Below, in pieces: positions 32,154 through 45,166 of a DNA stretch of 64,000 nucleotides (positions are counted from its first letter, which is position 1; the number at the start of each line of letters is the position of its first letter). The stretch spans positions 1,550,001-1,614,000 of the forward strand of contig NZ_CP081855.1 of the NCBI RefSeq assembly GCF_019797825.1. The letters run 5' to 3'. Below the pieces are notes generated by a model. It had not been told where the DNA came from and did no database searches. It worked only from the letters and a program-made list of their open reading frames with translations. Source of the DNA: Limosilactobacillus panis. Its GTDB lineage: Bacteria > Bacillota > Bacilli > Lactobacillales > Lactobacillaceae. Made by a program: the position numbers and the translations under genes.

Positions 32154-32236
32154 TCTATCCCTGTACCCCTTTCAAACGTGGTTCGTATTTTTTGCGAAAA
32201 GACAAATGTGGAAAACTCGTTCTCCACCAATGCCCA

Positions 32237-32626
32237 TTAAACACGACGACGCTTTGGAGGACGAGAACCATTATGTGGAACTGGAGTTACATCACGAATA
32301 GCAGTAACTTCCAAACCAGTTGTTTGAAGAGCACGAATTGCAGCTTCACGTCCAGAACCTGGACCCTTAACTTCAACTTCGACAGTCTTCATACCATGTT
32401 CCATTGCTTGCTTTGCAGCAGCTTCTGAGGCCATTTGAGCAGCAAATGGTGTCGACTTACGTGAACCTTTGAAGCCCAATACACCAGCTGAAGACCAAGC
32501 AACAGCGTTACCTTGAACGTCAGTGATCATGATCAAAGTGTTGTTGAATGTTGAGTGAATGTGAGCGACACCAGTTTCAACATTCTTTTTTGCACGACGC
32601 TTACGCGTACCCTTTTTGGTTGCCAT
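32237..32626 (-). CDS. rpsK: 30S ribosomal protein S11
   Basis: S11 of 129 residues with [16 protein letters not shown] and the C-terminal [17 protein letters not shown] tail; forms part of the platform near the mRNA exit. Located between rpsM and rpoA as in other Firmicutes. Confidence 0.98.
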   Translation of the reverse strand: MATKKGTRKRRAKKNVETGVAHIHSTFNNTLIMITDVQGNAVAWSSAGVLGFKGSRKSTPFAAQMASEAAAKQAMEHGMKTVEVEVKGPGSGREAAIRALQTTGLEVTAIRDVTPVPHNGSRPPKRRRV

Positions 32627-32660
32627 ATCCAGTACTAACCTCCTTTTTTATAAAATTAAA

Positions 32661-33026
32661 TTATTTCTTCTTATTAGCGATGGTTACTGCCTTACCCTTA
32701 CGAGTCCGGGCGTTGTTCTTGGTGTGTTGACCACGAACTGGTAAACCACGACGGTGACGCATGCCACGGTAAGAACCAATTTCTTGGAGCCGCTTGATAT
32801 TCATGGAAACTTCACGACGTAAGTCCCCTTCAACTTCGATGTTTTCAACTTGACCACGGACCTTTTCTTCTTGGTCCGGAGTTAAGTCACGAACACGAAC
32901 ATCTTCTGAAACACCGGCTGCTTCCAGGATCTTCTTAGCCCGGGAATCACCAATACCGTAAATATAAGTTAAGCCGACCACGATTCGCTTGTCACGAGGT
33001 AAATCGACACCTGCAATACGAGCCAT
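32661..33026 (-). CDS. rpsM: 30S ribosomal protein S13
   Basis: S13 of 121 residues ([19 protein letters not shown] start, basic C-terminal tail [15 protein letters not shown]). It bridges the subunits and touches P-site tRNA. First in the alpha part after rpmJ. Confidence 0.98.
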   Translation of the reverse strand: MARIAGVDLPRDKRIVVGLTYIYGIGDSRAKKILEAAGVSEDVRVRDLTPDQEEKVRGQVENIEVEGDLRREVSMNIKRLQEIGSYRGMRHRRGLPVRGQHTKNNARTRKGKAVTIANKKK

Positions 33027-33055
33027 TTAGTGCACCTCCATTCTAATTAATAAAA

Positions 33056-33175
33056 TTACTTGCCTTGACGTTGCTTGTGCTTAGGGTTAGCAGAGCAGAT
33101 AACCATAACACGTCCATGACGCTTAACGATCTTGCAGTGCTCGCACATCCGCTTGACTGATGGTCTTACTTTCAT
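33056..33175 (-). CDS. rpmJ: 50S ribosomal protein L36, zinc form
   Basis: A 39-residue protein, [15 protein letters not shown]...[12 protein letters not shown]. Cys11, Cys14, Cys27 and His32 form the zinc site, so this is the C+ version. AGGAGG lies before the ATG. It is between infA and rpsM, the usual place. Confidence 0.97.
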   Translation of the reverse strand: MKVRPSVKRMCEHCKIVKRHGRVMVICSANPKHKQRQGK

Positions 33176-33214
33176 TCTTAATATCCTCCTAGAGAGTTTC
33201 TAGATTAACAATTA

Positions 33215-33433
33215 TTACTTAAACCGGAACGTAATCCGACCCTTAGTCAAATCATATGGGGACATTTCAACCTTTACTCGGTCACCAGGCAAGATCTTGA
33301 TGTAGTGCATCCGGATCTTCCCAGAAACGTGAGCAAGAATCTCCGCCCCATTTTCCAGTTCAACTTTAAACATCGCATTAGGCAGGGTTTCGGTAACCTT
33401 GCCCTCAACTTCAATCACATCGGCTTTTGCCAC
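33215..33433 (-). CDS. infA: Translation initiation factor IF-1
   Basis: A 72-residue OB-fold protein ([21 protein letters not shown], then [23 protein letters not shown] in parts). It blocks the A site during initiation. It has its own apparent promoter and a terminator-like hairpin in its leader. Confidence 0.98.
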   Translation of the reverse strand: MAKADVIEVEGKVTETLPNAMFKVELENGAEILAHVSGKIRMHYIKILPGDRVKVEMSPYDLTKGRITFRFK

Positions 33434-33469
33434 GAAACGGTTCCTCCTTGCTTAATCAAGAAATTACGT

Positions 33470-33499
33470 AAAAACGGTGGGAAGCAGACCACTTCCCAC
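33470..33499 (-). terminator. Terminator-like hairpin in the infA leader
   Basis: GTGGGAAG (33477-33484) pairs with CTTCCCAC (33492-33499), with a seven-base loop. The minus strand continues CGTTTTTA. It lies between the infA promoter and infA, so it may act as an attenuator and not only end the adk transcript. Confidence 0.65.
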
Positions 33500-33522
33500 T
33501 GTCAGTTAGATAAACCTTGCCT

Positions 33523-33551
33523 AGTTTAGCATAATCCGCTCCCTATAGCAA
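33523..33551 (-). promoter_or_regulatory. Promoter for infA and the alpha segment
   Basis: On the minus strand TTGCTA (complement of 33546-33551) and TAAACT (complement of 33523-33528) are 17 bp apart. It lies just after the adk stop. Confidence 0.55.
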
Positions 33552-33565
33552 GGTATCCCACCTAA

Positions 33566-35538
<1,973 letters not shown>

Positions 35539-35539
35539 A

Positions 35540-35974
35540 TTACATCACCTCAGTTTTACCGCCCGCAGCTTCAATAGCAGAAACTGCAGAAGCAGAAAAC
35601 TTGTTAGCCTTAACAGTTAACTTCTTTTCAAGCTTACCGCTACCAAGAACCTTAACACCGCTCTTCAAGTTCTTAACAACCCCATTTTCAACAAGAACTT
35701 GTGGGGTAACTTCAGTACCGTCATCGAACTTGTTCAGAGCAGTCAAGTTAACAATAGCGTATTCCTTACGGTTAATGTTGGTAAAACCACGCTTTGGAAT
35801 TTGCCGGTAGAGTGGCATTTGGCCCCCTTCAAAACCAAGACGAGTCTTGCCGTGAGCCTTTTGCCCCTTAGTACCGCGTCCAGAAGTAAAACCATGACCG
35901 GATGAAAGGCCACGACCCTTACGAAGACGCTTTGAACGAGAACCTGCAGCAGGCTTCAATTCATTTAACTTCAT
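35540..35974 (-). CDS. rplO: 50S ribosomal protein L15
   Basis: L15 of 144 residues with the glycine/arginine-rich N-terminus ([20 protein letters not shown]) that threads through 23S rRNA. One base separates it from secY. Confidence 0.98.
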   Translation of the reverse strand: MKLNELKPAAGSRSKRLRKGRGLSSGHGFTSGRGTKGQKAHGKTRLGFEGGQMPLYRQIPKRGFTNINRKEYAIVNLTALNKFDDGTEVTPQVLVENGVVKNLKSGVKVLGSGKLEKKLTVKANKFSASAVSAIEAAGGKTEVM

Positions 35975-36006
35975 TTGGTAGGCACCTCCTTATTATTTAA
36001 TTTTAA

Positions 36007-36195
36007 TTACTTAACTTCTTCGATTGAAACTAAGTGTGCAACTTTGAAAATTTGACCACGTGTTGCAGCGTTGTCTGGTAGAATGTTTGAGCTACCGATC
36101 TTGCCTAAACCCAGAGCCTTAACGGTCTTACGTTGGGTAGGTTCACGGTGGGCAACACTGTGGATTAAGGTAACTTTAACTTTAGCCAAATTCAT
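36007..36195 (-). CDS. rpmD: 50S ribosomal protein L30
   Basis: L30 of 62 residues ([28 protein letters not shown]). Short beta-alpha-beta protein of the large subunit, seven bases after rpsE. Confidence 0.97.
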   Translation of the reverse strand: MNLAKVKVTLIHSVAHREPTQRKTVKALGLGKIGSSNILPDNAATRGQIFKVAHLVSIEEVK

Positions 36196-36202
36196 GCCCT
36201 CC

Positions 36203-36712
36203 TTATTCTGCCAAGTGATCTACTGAAACACCACGAAGCTTAGCAACTTCTTCGGCGCTCTTCAATTGCTTCAGGCCTTCAAATGTTGCCCGAACAACGT
36301 TAACAGGAGTGTTAGAACCGAGACGCTTGGAAGTAACATCGGCAACACCGGCGAGGTCCATAACGTTACGTACCGCACCACCGGCAGCAACCCCAGAACC
36401 TTCAACGGCTGGCTTCAACATAATCTTTCCACCGCCGTAAGTACCGATAACTTCGTGTGGAATAGTAGTACCAACGATTGGAACAGTGATCAGGCTCTTT
36501 TCAGCAGCAGCTTGGGCCTTACGAATAGCTTCAGGAACTTCTTGAGCCTTACCAGTACCAAAGCCAACGTGGCCCTTACGATCGCCGACGATAACTAATG
36601 CAGCGAAACGCATCCGACGACCACCCTTAACAACCTTAGTAATACGGTTGATGGCAACAACTTGATCGTCTAAGTCCAACTTTGCTGGATCAATGTATTC
36701 TGATGATGTCAT
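36203..36712 (-). CDS. rpsE: 30S ribosomal protein S5
   Basis: S5 of 169 residues with the double-stranded RNA-binding fold ([20 protein letters not shown]) and the [19 protein letters not shown] block. It shapes the mRNA entry channel and decoding accuracy. Confidence 0.98.
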   Translation of the reverse strand: MTSSEYIDPAKLDLDDQVVAINRITKVVKGGRRMRFAALVIVGDRKGHVGFGTGKAQEVPEAIRKAQAAAEKSLITVPIVGTTIPHEVIGTYGGGKIMLKPAVEGSGVAAGGAVRNVMDLAGVADVTSKRLGSNTPVNVVRATFEGLKQLKSAEEVAKLRGVSVDHLAE

Positions 36713-36734
36713 TGCAGGTTATTCCTCCTTTTCT

Positions 36735-37100
36735 TTAGAATTTAAGTCCGTTTTCACGAGCAGCTTCAGCTAAAGCTTGAACACGTCCGTGGTACAGGTA
36801 ACCACCACGGTCGAAAACAACATTAGTAATGTTCTTAGCAGCAGCGCGCTTAGCAATTAAAGCACCAACACCACTAGCTTGTTCAGTCTTAGTCTTACCA
36901 CTTACTTCGCTGTCGTTTGTGGAGGCACTTGCGAGCGTCACACCCTTTACGTCATCAATTAATTGAGCGTAAATGTTTTTGTTTGAACGGTAAACACTTA
37001 AGCGTGGGCGCTCCGCAGTACCAGAAATCTTACCGCGAACGCGCATGTGACGGCGTTGACGGATCTTGTTCTTATCTGGTTTAGAAATCACAACAGTCAC
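36735..37100 (-). CDS. rplR: 50S ribosomal protein L18
   Basis: L18 of 121 residues ([19 protein letters not shown] start, [20 protein letters not shown] end). It binds 5S rRNA with L5. Confidence 0.98.
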   Translation of the reverse strand: MTVVISKPDKNKIRQRRHMRVRGKISGTAERPRLSVYRSNKNIYAQLIDDVKGVTLASASTNDSEVSGKTKTEQASGVGALIAKRAAAKNITNVVFDRGGYLYHGRVQALAEAARENGLKF

Positions 37101-37156
37101 CTCTTATTAAATAGTTTGTTTTTATTATTAGACGGCTAACTAATCTACTTAACAGA

Positions 37157-37693
37157 TTACTTACCAGTCTTACCTTCCTTACGGATGATGTGTTCGTTTT
37201 CATAACGAATACCCTTACCCTTGTATGGTTCAGGTGAACGAACGGAACGAACTTGGGCAGCAAAATCACCAAGGTGTTCCTTATTGATAGAACTTAGTTC
37301 AATGGTTGTGTTGTCAGGAACCTTGATATCAATATCATCAGGCTTGTCAATCTCAACTGGGTTAGAGTAACCAACAGTCAGGATCAGCTTTTGACCCTTA
37401 AATTGAGCACGGTAACCAACACCGACCAACTTAAGAACCTTCTTGTAACCATTAACAACACCTTCAACCATGTTGTTAATGTTAGCCCGGGTGGTACCGT
37501 GAATCATCTTCAACTTGTTAGTATCTTCATCACGGTCAAACTTAACAACGTTGTCAGCGACAGTCATCTTAATCAAAGGTGAGATTTCGCGAGACAAAGT
37601 ACCCTTTGGACCCTTAACAGTTACGACGTTACCATCTTGGGAAACTTCAACGCCCTTTGGTAAGTCAATTTCCTTGTAACCAATACGACTCAT
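37157..37693 (-). CDS. rplF: 50S ribosomal protein L6
   Basis: L6 of 178 residues with two repeated domains and the C-terminal [14 protein letters not shown] block that lies near the sarcin-ricin loop. Confidence 0.98.
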   Translation of the reverse strand: MSRIGYKEIDLPKGVEVSQDGNVVTVKGPKGTLSREISPLIKMTVADNVVKFDRDEDTNKLKMIHGTTRANINNMVEGVVNGYKKVLKLVGVGYRAQFKGQKLILTVGYSNPVEIDKPDDIDIKVPDNTTIELSSINKEHLGDFAAQVRSVRSPEPYKGKGIRYENEHIIRKEGKTGK

Positions 37694-37722
37694 GCGTGCA
37701 CCTCCTAACTATATATAATTTA

Positions 37723-38121
37723 TTACCAAACGTAAGCGATAACTTCGCCACCAATGTTCTTGGCACGAGCTACCTTGTCAGTTACAACGCCTTCAGATGT
37801 TGAGATAATCGCAATACCTAATCCGTTAAGAACCTTTGGCACAGCATCAGCCTTGACATAGGTCCGCAGCCCTGGCTTGGAAATACGCTTTAAGCCGGAA
37901 ATAACCCGTTGACCATCTTTGCCGTATTTCAAGAACACACGGATGATGCCTTGCTTGTTATCGTCAACATATTCAACATCGCGAATGAAACCTTCGTTCT
38001 TCAAGATTTCGGCGATGTCCTTCTTCATCTTTGATGCAGGAGCCTCAACTGATTCGTGTTGCGCCATGTTGGCATTACGAATCCGTGTTAAGAAATCTGC
38101 AATTGGATCACTCATAGACAT
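37723..38121 (-). CDS. rpsH: 30S ribosomal protein S8
   Basis: S8 of 132 residues ([16 protein letters not shown] start, [20 protein letters not shown] end). It binds the central domain of 16S rRNA early in assembly. Confidence 0.98.
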   Translation of the reverse strand: MSMSDPIADFLTRIRNANMAQHESVEAPASKMKKDIAEILKNEGFIRDVEYVDDNKQGIIRVFLKYGKDGQRVISGLKRISKPGLRTYVKADAVPKVLNGLGIAIISTSEGVVTDKVARAKNIGGEVIAYVW

Positions 38122-38152
38122 CGATGTTTTCCTCCTTTTGTCGGTGATTTGT

Positions 38153-38338
38153 TTACCAGCTAGCCTTCTTTAAACCAGGAATTTGTCCCTTGTGGGCAAG
38201 TTCACGTAAGCAAATCCGGCATAGGTGGAATTTACGGTAAACTGAGTGCGGACGTCCACAACGTGCACAACGCGTGTATTCACGACTTGAGAACTTAGCT
38301 GGACGGTTGCACTTAGCAATCATTGATTTTTTAGCCAA
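38153..38338 (-). CDS. rpsN: 30S ribosomal protein S14, zinc type
   Basis: A 61-residue S14 of the short, zinc-binding type: CARCGRPH and CRICLRELA supply four cysteines. The zinc-free paralogue (about 90 residues) is not in this window. Confidence 0.98.
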   Translation of the reverse strand: MAKKSMIAKCNRPAKFSSREYTRCARCGRPHSVYRKFHLCRICLRELAHKGQIPGLKKASW

Positions 38339-38353
38339 TTTGTGGAACCTCCT

Positions 38354-38896
38354 TTATTTAGCAAATGGCATGCCGAGTTTGGCAAGTAATTCATGTGATT
38401 CTTCATCACTTTCAGCAGTAGTAACGATAACTACGTCTAAGCCCCGGACACGGTTAACCTTATCGTAATCAATTTCTGGGAAAATTAATTGTTCACGAAT
38501 GCCGAGAGTGTAGTTACCACGACCATCGAAGGCCTTGTTGCTTACACCGTGGAAGTCACGAACCCGTGGCAGAGCCACGTTGATCAACTTATCCAAGAAA
38601 TCATACATCCGTTCACCACGTAAGGTTACCTTAGCACCAATTGGCATTCCTTCACGAAGACGGAAACCGGCGATTGACTTCTTAGCCTTAGTAATTAGAG
38701 GCTTTTGACCGGCGATCAGGCCAAGTTCTTCAACGGCTTCATCCAAGTTCTTGGAATTAGTGGTAGCGTCACCAACACCCATGTTCAAGACAATCTTGTC
38801 AACCTTTGGTGCTTGCATTACTGAAGAGTAGTTAAACTTTTCAATCAAAGCGGGACGAATTTCGCTTTCGTATTTAGCTTTTAAACGGTTTTCCAT
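38354..38896 (-). CDS. rplE: 50S ribosomal protein L5
   Basis: L5 of 180 residues ([33 protein letters not shown]). It binds 5S rRNA and contacts P-site tRNA. Confidence 0.98.
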   Translation of the reverse strand: MENRLKAKYESEIRPALIEKFNYSSVMQAPKVDKIVLNMGVGDATTNSKNLDEAVEELGLIAGQKPLITKAKKSIAGFRLREGMPIGAKVTLRGERMYDFLDKLINVALPRVRDFHGVSNKAFDGRGNYTLGIREQLIFPEIDYDKVNRVRGLDVVIVTTAESDEESHELLAKLGMPFAK

Positions 38897-38921
38897 TGGT
38901 AGTTATTCCTCCTTTCCTCAA

Positions 38922-39230
38922 TTAGTCAAGAGTCTTGCCAGACTTCTTAGCAAAACGAACCTTCTTGCCATCAACGAACTTGAAACCAACACGGGTTGGT
39001 TCGTTGGTAGAAGGATCAATCAGCATAACGTTTGAAGCACTAATAGCAGCTTCCGTATCGATAACGCCACCATTTGGATTAGCGTTACTTGGCTTTTGGT
39101 GTTTCTTTACCTTGTTAATGCCTTCAACGATAACACGGTTTTGGGCAGCGAAAATCTTCTTAACGTTACCTTCCTTACCCTTGTCCTTACCGGCGATAAC
39201 GCGAACTTTGTCACCTGTTTTAATGAACAT
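38922..39230 (-). CDS. rplX: 50S ribosomal protein L24
   Basis: L24 of 102 residues with the N-terminal KOW motif ([18 protein letters not shown]). An assembly initiator of the large subunit, near the exit tunnel. Confidence 0.98.
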   Translation of the reverse strand: MFIKTGDKVRVIAGKDKGKEGNVKKIFAAQNRVIVEGINKVKKHQKPSNANPNGGVIDTEAAISASNVMLIDPSTNEPTRVGFKFVDGKKVRFAKKSGKTLD

Positions 39231-39264
39231 GTTGATTGTGCACCTCCTTATTTTTGGTTAAATC

Positions 39265-39633
39265 TTACAGAACTTCTGGAGCCAGAGAAACGATCTTCAT
39301 GAAGTCATCGCCACGAAGTTCACGAGCGATTGGTCCAAAAATACGGGTACCCTTAGGGCTCTTATCGTTGTTGATCAGAACAGCGGCGTTTTCATCAAAC
39401 TTAATGTAAGAGCCGTCCTTACGGTGCAGACCATGCTTAGTCCGTACTACGACCGCCTTAACAACGTCACCTTTCTTAACAACGCCACCTGGTGTTGCCT
39501 GCTTTACAGTAGCAACAATAATGTCACCAATATTACCAGTCTTAACCCGGGAACCACCCAAGATCTTGATAACAAGGATTTCACGGGCACCAGAGTTATC
39601 AGCGACCTTCAACCGACTTTCCTGTTGAATCAC
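39265..39633 (-). CDS. rplN: 50S ribosomal protein L14
   Basis: L14 of 122 residues ([26 protein letters not shown]-type block read as [15 protein letters not shown]). It forms an intersubunit bridge. Confidence 0.98.
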   Translation of the reverse strand: MIQQESRLKVADNSGAREILVIKILGGSRVKTGNIGDIIVATVKQATPGGVVKKGDVVKAVVVRTKHGLHRKDGSYIKFDENAAVLINNDKSPKGTRIFGPIARELRGDDFMKIVSLAPEVL

Positions 39634-39697
39634 GGTTAATGTCCTCCTTCCATTTACAAATAAGAATTAGAATACGAATTTTAGAGTTATCTGCTAA

Positions 39698-39964
39698 TTA
39701 AAGGGTAGCAGCCTTTTCGACAATCTTTACAAGACGGAAACGCTTCTTAGCTGACAGTGGCCGAGTTTCCATGATTTGTACAGTGTCGCCGGTCTTTGCT
39801 TCGTTGTTTTCATCGTGGGCGTAGTACTTCTTTGAGTACTTAACACGCTTGCCGTAGATTGGGGCACTCTTGTAAGTGTCAATCACAACAGTGATGGTCT
39901 TGTCCATCTTGTCAGAAACAACGCGGCCTTGATAAACCTTACGTGCATTACGTTCTTCACTCAT
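39698..39964 (-). CDS. rpsQ: 30S ribosomal protein S17
   Basis: S17 of 88 residues, an OB-fold primary binder of 16S rRNA ([36 protein letters not shown]). Confidence 0.98.
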   Translation of the reverse strand: MSEERNARKVYQGRVVSDKMDKTITVVIDTYKSAPIYGKRVKYSKKYYAHDENNEAKTGDTVQIMETRPLSAKKRFRLVKIVEKAATL

Positions 39965-39988
39965 GCGCTAATCCTCCTTTTCGTATTC

Positions 39989-40195
39989 TTATTTGTTTAA
40001 TTCTTGTTGACGAAGAACTGTCTTAACCCGTGCAATGTCCTTACGTACTTGCTTCAGACTTGCAGTGTTTTCCAATTGACCAGTAGCTAATTGGAAACGT
40101 AAGTTAAACAATTGTTCCTTCAATTCCTTTTCACGGTCAAGTAGCTTGTCAGTGGTTAATCCATTCAGTTCTTGTACGTAATCTTTACTTTTCAT
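39989..40195 (-). CDS. rpmC: 50S ribosomal protein L29
   Basis: L29 of 68 residues ([32 protein letters not shown]). The ATG at 40195 has AGGTGG upstream; an in-frame GTG at 40207 overlaps that site and is not used. It overlaps the rplP end by 11 bases. Confidence 0.97.
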
Positions 40196-40619
40196 TAGAT
40201 TGTCCACCTACTTCCTCACGTTGTACGATCTTAGTGCGAACTGGCAACTTGTGACCGGCAAGACGTAAAGCTTCGCGAGCGACTTCTTCAGAAACGCCCC
40301 CTACTTCGAACATTACCTTGCCGCGCTTAACTGGTGCAACCCATCCTTCAGGAGCACCCTTACCATTACCCATCCGGACACCAACACCTTTGCTGGTGTA
40401 AGAAAGTTGAGGGAAGATCTTAATCCAAACCTTCCCGCCACGCTTCATGTAACGGGTAATTGCGATACGGGCAGCTTCGATTTGCCGGTTACTGATCCAG
40501 TGAGAATCAAGTGCTTGCAGACCGAAATCACCAAAGGCAACAGTCTTACCACCCTTAGCTTCACCACGCATGTGGCCACGTTGAACCTTACGGTGCTTTA
40601 CTCGCTTTGGTACTAGCAT
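40185..40619 (-). CDS. rplP: 50S ribosomal protein L16
   Basis: L16 of 144 residues ([39 protein letters not shown]). It helps place A-site tRNA. Confidence 0.98.
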
Positions 40620-40622
40620 GTT

Positions 40623-41288
40623 TTACTTCCCTCCTTCTTCATCATCGTTAGCGGTCTTCTTGGCAGGAAGAACTTCACCACGATAGATCCAAGTCTTAAC
40701 ACCCAGAACACCGTAAGTAGTATGTGCTTCATCCCAAGAATAATCAATATCAGCACGAAGAGTGTGCAAAGGAACAGTACCATCAGAGTATGATTCAACC
40801 CTTGACATGTCAGCACCATTCAAACGACCAGCAACCTGGGTCTTAACACCCTTTGCACCAGCACGCATTGCACGTTGCATAGCTCCACGCATTGCACGAC
40901 GGAAAGCAATACGAGCTTCTAGTTGACGAGCAATGCTTTCACCAACAAGGTGAGCATCCAAGTCTGGCTTCTTGATTTCCACAATATTGATGTGAACACG
41001 CTTGCCAGTTAACTTGTTTAATTCCTTACGAAGTGCTTCAACTTCTGAACCACCTTTACCAATTACCATTCCTGGCTTGGCAGTGTGAATTGAAACGTTG
41101 ACGCGGTTTGCGGCACGTTCAATTTCAACGGTTGATACAGAGGCATCAGCAAGTCGCTTTTCAAAGTACTTACGGATCCGAAGGTCTTCGTTCAGGTAGT
41201 TAGCAAAGTCCTTATCAGCGTACCACTTTGCAGTCCAATCACGAATGACTCCAACACGAAAACCATTAGGATTGATCTTTTGACCCAC
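40623..41288 (-). CDS. rpsC: 30S ribosomal protein S3
   Basis: S3 of 221 residues with a KH domain ([19 protein letters not shown]) and a C-terminal domain with [10 protein letters not shown]. It is part of the mRNA entry helicase. Confidence 0.98.
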   Translation of the reverse strand: MGQKINPNGFRVGVIRDWTAKWYADKDFANYLNEDLRIRKYFEKRLADASVSTVEIERAANRVNVSIHTAKPGMVIGKGGSEVEALRKELNKLTGKRVHINIVEIKKPDLDAHLVGESIARQLEARIAFRRAMRGAMQRAMRAGAKGVKTQVAGRLNGADMSRVESYSDGTVPLHTLRADIDYSWDEAHTTYGVLGVKTWIYRGEVLPAKKTANDDEEGGK

Positions 41289-41300
41289 TATTCATTCCTC

Positions 41301-41648
41301 CTATCGTTCTGTAACAACCACTGTAATGTGACTAGTCCGCTTGTTAATTGGCGAAGCAGAACCCTTTGCACGTGGACGGAACCGCTTCAGGGTTGGTCCT
41401 TCGTTTGCATAGGCTTCACTTACAACCAAAGAAGCACGATCTAAATCAAAGTTGTTTTCAGCGTTTGCAACAGCAGAACTTAATACTTTTTGAACGTCTG
41501 AAGCGGCACCACGGTTGGTGAACTTCAGAATAGCAAATGCTTCAGCAACGCTCTTGCCGCGAATTGCGTCTAAAACAAGACGAACCTTACGTGCAGGCAC
41601 GCGAACCATTTTAGCGGTTGCCTTAGCTGATGTAATGTTTTCAGCCAT
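41301..41648 (-). CDS. rplV: 50S ribosomal protein L22
   Basis: L22 of 115 residues ([18 protein letters not shown], and the beta-hairpin region [15 protein letters not shown] that lines the exit tunnel, where macrolide resistance changes arise in other species). No odd residue seen. Confidence 0.98.
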   Translation of the reverse strand: MAENITSAKATAKMVRVPARKVRLVLDAIRGKSVAEAFAILKFTNRGAASDVQKVLSSAVANAENNFDLDRASLVVSEAYANEGPTLKRFRPRAKGSASPINKRTSHITVVVTER

Positions 41649-41665
41649 TTATTAATTCACCCTCC

Positions 41666-41953
41666 TTACTTAGTAGTAGTACCAGTCTTCTTGTCATCAG
41701 TTGCGTGACCGTGGAAAGTACGAGTTGGGACAAATTCACCCAACTTGTGACCTACCATGTCTTCTTGTACGTAAACTGGTACGTGCTTCCGACCATTGTA
41801 AACTGCAAAGGTGTAACCAATGAAGCTTGGGAAAATGGTTGAACGACGTGACCAGGTCTTGATGACTGTCTTCTTTTCAGAACCTTCTTGAGCCTTAACC
41901 TTCTTCAGTAATGAAGCATCAGCGAAAGGTCCCTTCTTCAAACTACGAGCCAT
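41666..41953 (-). CDS. rpsS: 30S ribosomal protein S19
   Basis: S19 of 95 residues ([38 protein letters not shown]). It lies in the head of the 30S subunit and contacts S13. Confidence 0.98.
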   Translation of the reverse strand: MARSLKKGPFADASLLKKVKAQEGSEKKTVIKTWSRRSTIFPSFIGYTFAVYNGRKHVPVYVQEDMVGHKLGEFVPTRTFHGHATDDKKTGTTTK

Positions 41954-41989
41954 TTAGTGTACCTCCTCTCGGGTATTAGACGTAAATTA

Positions 41990-42835
41990 TTAACGAGTAT
42001 GTGGACCGCGCTTCCGACCACGAACAATGAACTTGTTTGAACGAGCCCTGTGTGAACGGGTCTTCTTACCAACAGTCTTCTTACCCCATGGAGACAGAGG
42101 AGATGGTAAACCAACTGGTTGCTTACCTTCACCACCACCATGTGGGTGATCATTAGGGTTCATTACAGAACCACGAACATGTGGACGCTGACCAGCGTAA
42201 CGGGTCCGACCAGCCTTACCCTTGATTAAGAGGGCGTGTTCGTCGTTACCAACAGTACCGATGGTTGCCCGGCAAGTTGCCAGAACCATCCGTACTTCAC
42301 CAGATGAAAGGCGTACCAGAACGTACTTTTCATCCTTACCAAGTAATTGAGCAGAGGCACCTGCTGAACGAGCAAGTTGACCACCCTTACCTGGCTTTAA
42401 TTCAATGTTGTGGATAATAGTACCAACTGGAATATTCTTCAATGGAAGAGCGTTACCAACTTTGATATCTGCATCTGGACCAGATTGAACAGTCATGCCA
42501 ACCTTCAAGCCCTTTGGAGCGATGATGTATGACTTAGTACCATCAGCGTAACCAAGCAAAGCAATGTTGGCAGTCCGGTTTGGATCATATTCGATAGCCT
42601 TAACGGTTGCAGGAACATCATCCTTGATCCGCTTGAAGTCAATGATCCGGTATTGACGCTTAACACCACCACCACGGTGACGAACAGTAATGTGACCATA
42701 ACTGTTCCGGCCGGCTGTGTGCTTTAATGGAGCCAATAATGACTTTTCCGGTGTGTTCTTCGTAATATCAGCGAAGTCATAACCGTTCATGTTCCGGCGA
42801 CCGTTAGTGGTAGGTTTGTACTTACGAATTCCCAC
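41990..42835 (-). CDS. rplB: 50S ribosomal protein L2
   Basis: L2 of 281 residues with the RNA-binding core and the C-terminal [14 protein letters not shown] block, whose histidine lies close to the peptidyl transferase centre. Confidence 0.98.
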   Translation of the reverse strand: MGIRKYKPTTNGRRNMNGYDFADITKNTPEKSLLAPLKHTAGRNSYGHITVRHRGGGVKRQYRIIDFKRIKDDVPATVKAIEYDPNRTANIALLGYADGTKSYIIAPKGLKVGMTVQSGPDADIKVGNALPLKNIPVGTIIHNIELKPGKGGQLARSAGASAQLLGKDEKYVLVRLSSGEVRMVLATCRATIGTVGNDEHALLIKGKAGRTRYAGQRPHVRGSVMNPNDHPHGGGEGKQPVGLPSPLSPWGKKTVGKKTRSHRARSNKFIVRGRKRGPHTR

Positions 42836-42860
42836 TATGTTTTCCTCCTTTTTTTAATGA

Positions 42861-43157
42861 TTATTTTTCACTGTCATCGTTAAACAGTTTAATTTCATTT
42901 GAATCGGCAGAAAGAGTAACGATTGCCTTGCGACGACGCTTAGTGTAGCCGACGTAACGGCCTTGACGTTTCTTCTTACCCTTAACGTTCATGATGTTTA
43001 CCTTAACAACCTTAACGCCGAAAACTTCTTCAACGGCATTTTTGACTTGTGTCTTGGTTGCTCGTAAATCAACATCAAAAGTGTAACGCTTGTTGTCCAT
43101 GCCAGCCATTGAAGCTTCAGTAACTACAGGACGTAAAATAATATCGCGTGCTTCCAT
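42861..43157 (-). CDS. rplW: 50S ribosomal protein L23
   Basis: L23 of 98 residues ([20 protein letters not shown]). It is at the exit tunnel, where trigger factor and SRP dock. Its start overlaps the rplD stop by one base. Confidence 0.98.
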   Translation of the reverse strand: MEARDIILRPVVTEASMAGMDNKRYTFDVDLRATKTQVKNAVEEVFGVKVVKVNIMNVKGKKKRQGRYVGYTKRRRKAIVTLSADSNEIKLFNDDSEK

Positions 43158-43780
43158 TATGCGAGCACCTCCTCTACTTGAGAAAGAGCTGACTTAGTAA
43201 TAACAATCTTTTGTGCGTCAGCAACGTTTAAGATGTTAACACCAGCAGGAGTAACAACAGTTGCGTTAGCAAGGTTGCGTGCAGATAAAGCAGCGTTCTT
43301 GTCATCGTCAGTTACGACAACCAGTGCCTTTTCAGCAACCTTCAAGTTGTTCATTACACCAGCAAATTCCTTGGTCTTTGGAGCATCAAAGTTCAATGCA
43401 TCAACAACAACTAATGCGTTGTCCAGGACCTTTTGGGAAAGTGCTGACTTGATAGCAAGTTGACGAACCTTACGAGGAAGGTTGTACTTGTAAGAACGAG
43501 GGGTAGGTCCGAGGACGATCCCACCGCCACGGAATTGTGGTGCCCGGATAGAACCTTGACGAGCACGACCAGTTCCCTTTTGACGCCATGGCTTCTTACC
43601 ACCACCGCTAACAGCAGAGCGGTTCTTTACGGCGTGAGTACCTTGACGCAGGGAAGCACGTTGACGCAAGATAGCATCAAATTCAGCATTTTGATTTGGT
43701 TCGATACCAAAAACATCAGCATTCAATTCGATAGTGCCGTTTTGGCTACCATCTTGCTTGTACAGATTAACGCTAGTCAT
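43157..43780 (-). CDS. rplD: 50S ribosomal protein L4
   Basis: L4 of 207 residues with the long loop [19 protein letters not shown] that reaches the exit tunnel. In E. coli L4 represses its own operon; no such site is proven here. Confidence 0.98.
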   Translation of the reverse strand: MTSVNLYKQDGSQNGTIELNADVFGIEPNQNAEFDAILRQRASLRQGTHAVKNRSAVSGGGKKPWRQKGTGRARQGSIRAPQFRGGGIVLGPTPRSYKYNLPRKVRQLAIKSALSQKVLDNALVVVDALNFDAPKTKEFAGVMNNLKVAEKALVVVTDDDKNAALSARNLANATVVTPAGVNILNVADAQKIVITKSALSQVEEVLA

Positions 43781-43801
43781 TATTTACTTCCTCCTTTCTT
43801 A

Positions 43802-44464
43802 TTATTTGTTGTGTTGCTTGCTCAGGCTCTTCTTAGTGTTAGCCTTCACAGAGTTCTTAATAGTAACGTATGACTTATTAGCACCAGGAACGTTACCCTT
43901 GATGAGTAATACATTGTTATCTAAGTCAACCTTAACAACTCGTAAGTGTTGCATAGTAACAGTCTTGTTACCCATCCGGCCAGGGAGCTTCATACCCTTG
44001 AATACACGGTTAATGATGGCACCCAATGAACCTGGACGACGGTGGTAACGAGAACCGTGAGCCATAGGTCCACGTGATTGGTTATCCTTGTGGATGTTAC
44101 CTTGGTAACCATGACCCTTGGTAGTACCCGTAACGTCGACAGTTTCACCTTCGTTGAAGATATCAGCCTTAACTTCGTCTCCAACCTTGATGTCATCCCC
44201 TAATTCAGCGTCACGGATTTCACCGATGAAGCGCTTAGGGGTCGTATTTGCTTTTGCTGCATGACCTTGTTCAGGCTTGTTACTCAAGATTTCACGCTTG
44301 TCATCAAAGCCAAGTTGAACAGCGTTGTAACCATCGTTTTCAACAGTCTTAATTTGCATAACAACGTTTGGTGTTACATCAATAACAGTAACTGGAACCA
44401 ATTCACCATTGTCAGTGAAGACTTGAGTCATTCCAACCTTTTTACCTAAGATTCCTTTGGCCAT
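43802..44464 (-). CDS. rplC: 50S ribosomal protein L3
   Basis: L3 of 220 residues ([38 protein letters not shown] loop near the peptidyl transferase centre). Confidence 0.98.
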   Translation of the reverse strand: MAKGILGKKVGMTQVFTDNGELVPVTVIDVTPNVVMQIKTVENDGYNAVQLGFDDKREILSNKPEQGHAAKANTTPKRFIGEIRDAELGDDIKVGDEVKADIFNEGETVDVTGTTKGHGYQGNIHKDNQSRGPMAHGSRYHRRPGSLGAIINRVFKGMKLPGRMGNKTVTMQHLRVVKVDLDNNVLLIKGNVPGANKSYVTIKNSVKANTKKSLSKQHNK

Positions 44465-44519
44465 GAGTACACCTCCAATTTCAATGTTTTAGTTTGTTCT
44501 TTTATATAGTAGAAAATAA

Positions 44520-44828
44520 TTACAATTTGATTTCGATGTCAACACCACTTGGCAGGTCGAGCTTCATTAATGAGTCAACAGTCTTTGGTGTTGGATCAAT
44601 GATGTCGATCAAACGCTTGTGAGTCCGCATTTCAAATTGTTCCCGCGACTTCTTGAATTTGTGTGGTGAACGGATAACAGTGTAGAGAGTCCGTTCAGTT
44701 GGTAACGGGATTGGACCTGAGATTTGAGCACCTGTCCGCTTAGCGGTATCAACGATCTTATCAGCAGATTGGTCGAGGATACGGTGTTCATAAGCCTTTA
44801 ACCGAATACGAATCTTTTGTTTTGCCAT
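44520..44828 (-). CDS. rpsJ: 30S ribosomal protein S10
   Basis: S10 of 102 residues ([40 protein letters not shown]). First gene of the superoperon. S10 (NusE) also joins antitermination complexes. Confidence 0.98.
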   Translation of the reverse strand: MAKQKIRIRLKAYEHRILDQSADKIVDTAKRTGAQISGPIPLPTERTLYTVIRSPHKFKKSREQFEMRTHKRLIDIIDPTPKTVDSLMKLDLPSGVDIEIKL

Positions 44829-44996
44829 TATGTTCCCTCCTTCGTCAGATTTAAAATTTGACTAGCTCCGCGGAAATTACCGCCACATCCTGTGGCAAAG
44901 CGGCCGGGTGTGTCGCAACCTTCCGCATCATCGCTTCGCAGCTTAAACCGCTATGGGGGTAGGGCAAATCTACCTCCAACGCTCAAGCACCTATCC
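44829..44996 (-). promoter_or_regulatory. Structured 5' leader of the S10 operon
   Basis: About 160 nt of GC-rich RNA precede rpsJ. GCCACAGGATGTGGC (complement of 44892-44906 region) forms a clear hairpin, and further stems such as TTGCCCTACCCCC/GGTAGA segments are possible. Only the last 20 bases, with AAGGAGG, look unstructured. A ribosomal-protein or antitermination role is plausible; I know no named family for it. Confidence 0.5.
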
Positions 44997-45025
44997 ATAA
45001 TACTAAAGAATCGCCGTCATATCAA
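44997..45025 (-). promoter_or_regulatory. Promoter of the S10-spc-alpha superoperon
   Basis: On the minus strand TTGATA (complement of 45020-45025) and TATTAT (complement of 44997-45002) are 17 bp apart, 170 bp before rpsJ. Confidence 0.8.
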
Positions 45026-45091
45026 GTGTTTAAATCGATTATTTTTGAATGAAATTATTTTGTAATAGAAAATGGTTTCTTTTTTAAACCT

Positions 45092-45136
45092 AAAAAGGGG
45101 GTGAGAAAAAACTACAATTTTTCTCACCCCCTTTTT
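45092..45136. terminator. Long hairpin with A/T-runs on both sides
   Basis: AAAAAGGGGGTGAGAAAAA pairs almost perfectly with TTTTTCTCACCCCCTTTTT around a short loop. It can act in either direction and isolates the S10 promoter from the beta-lactamase-like gene. Confidence 0.9.
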
Positions 45137-45166
45137 GTATTTCTAGAATATTACATAGTAATCGCG

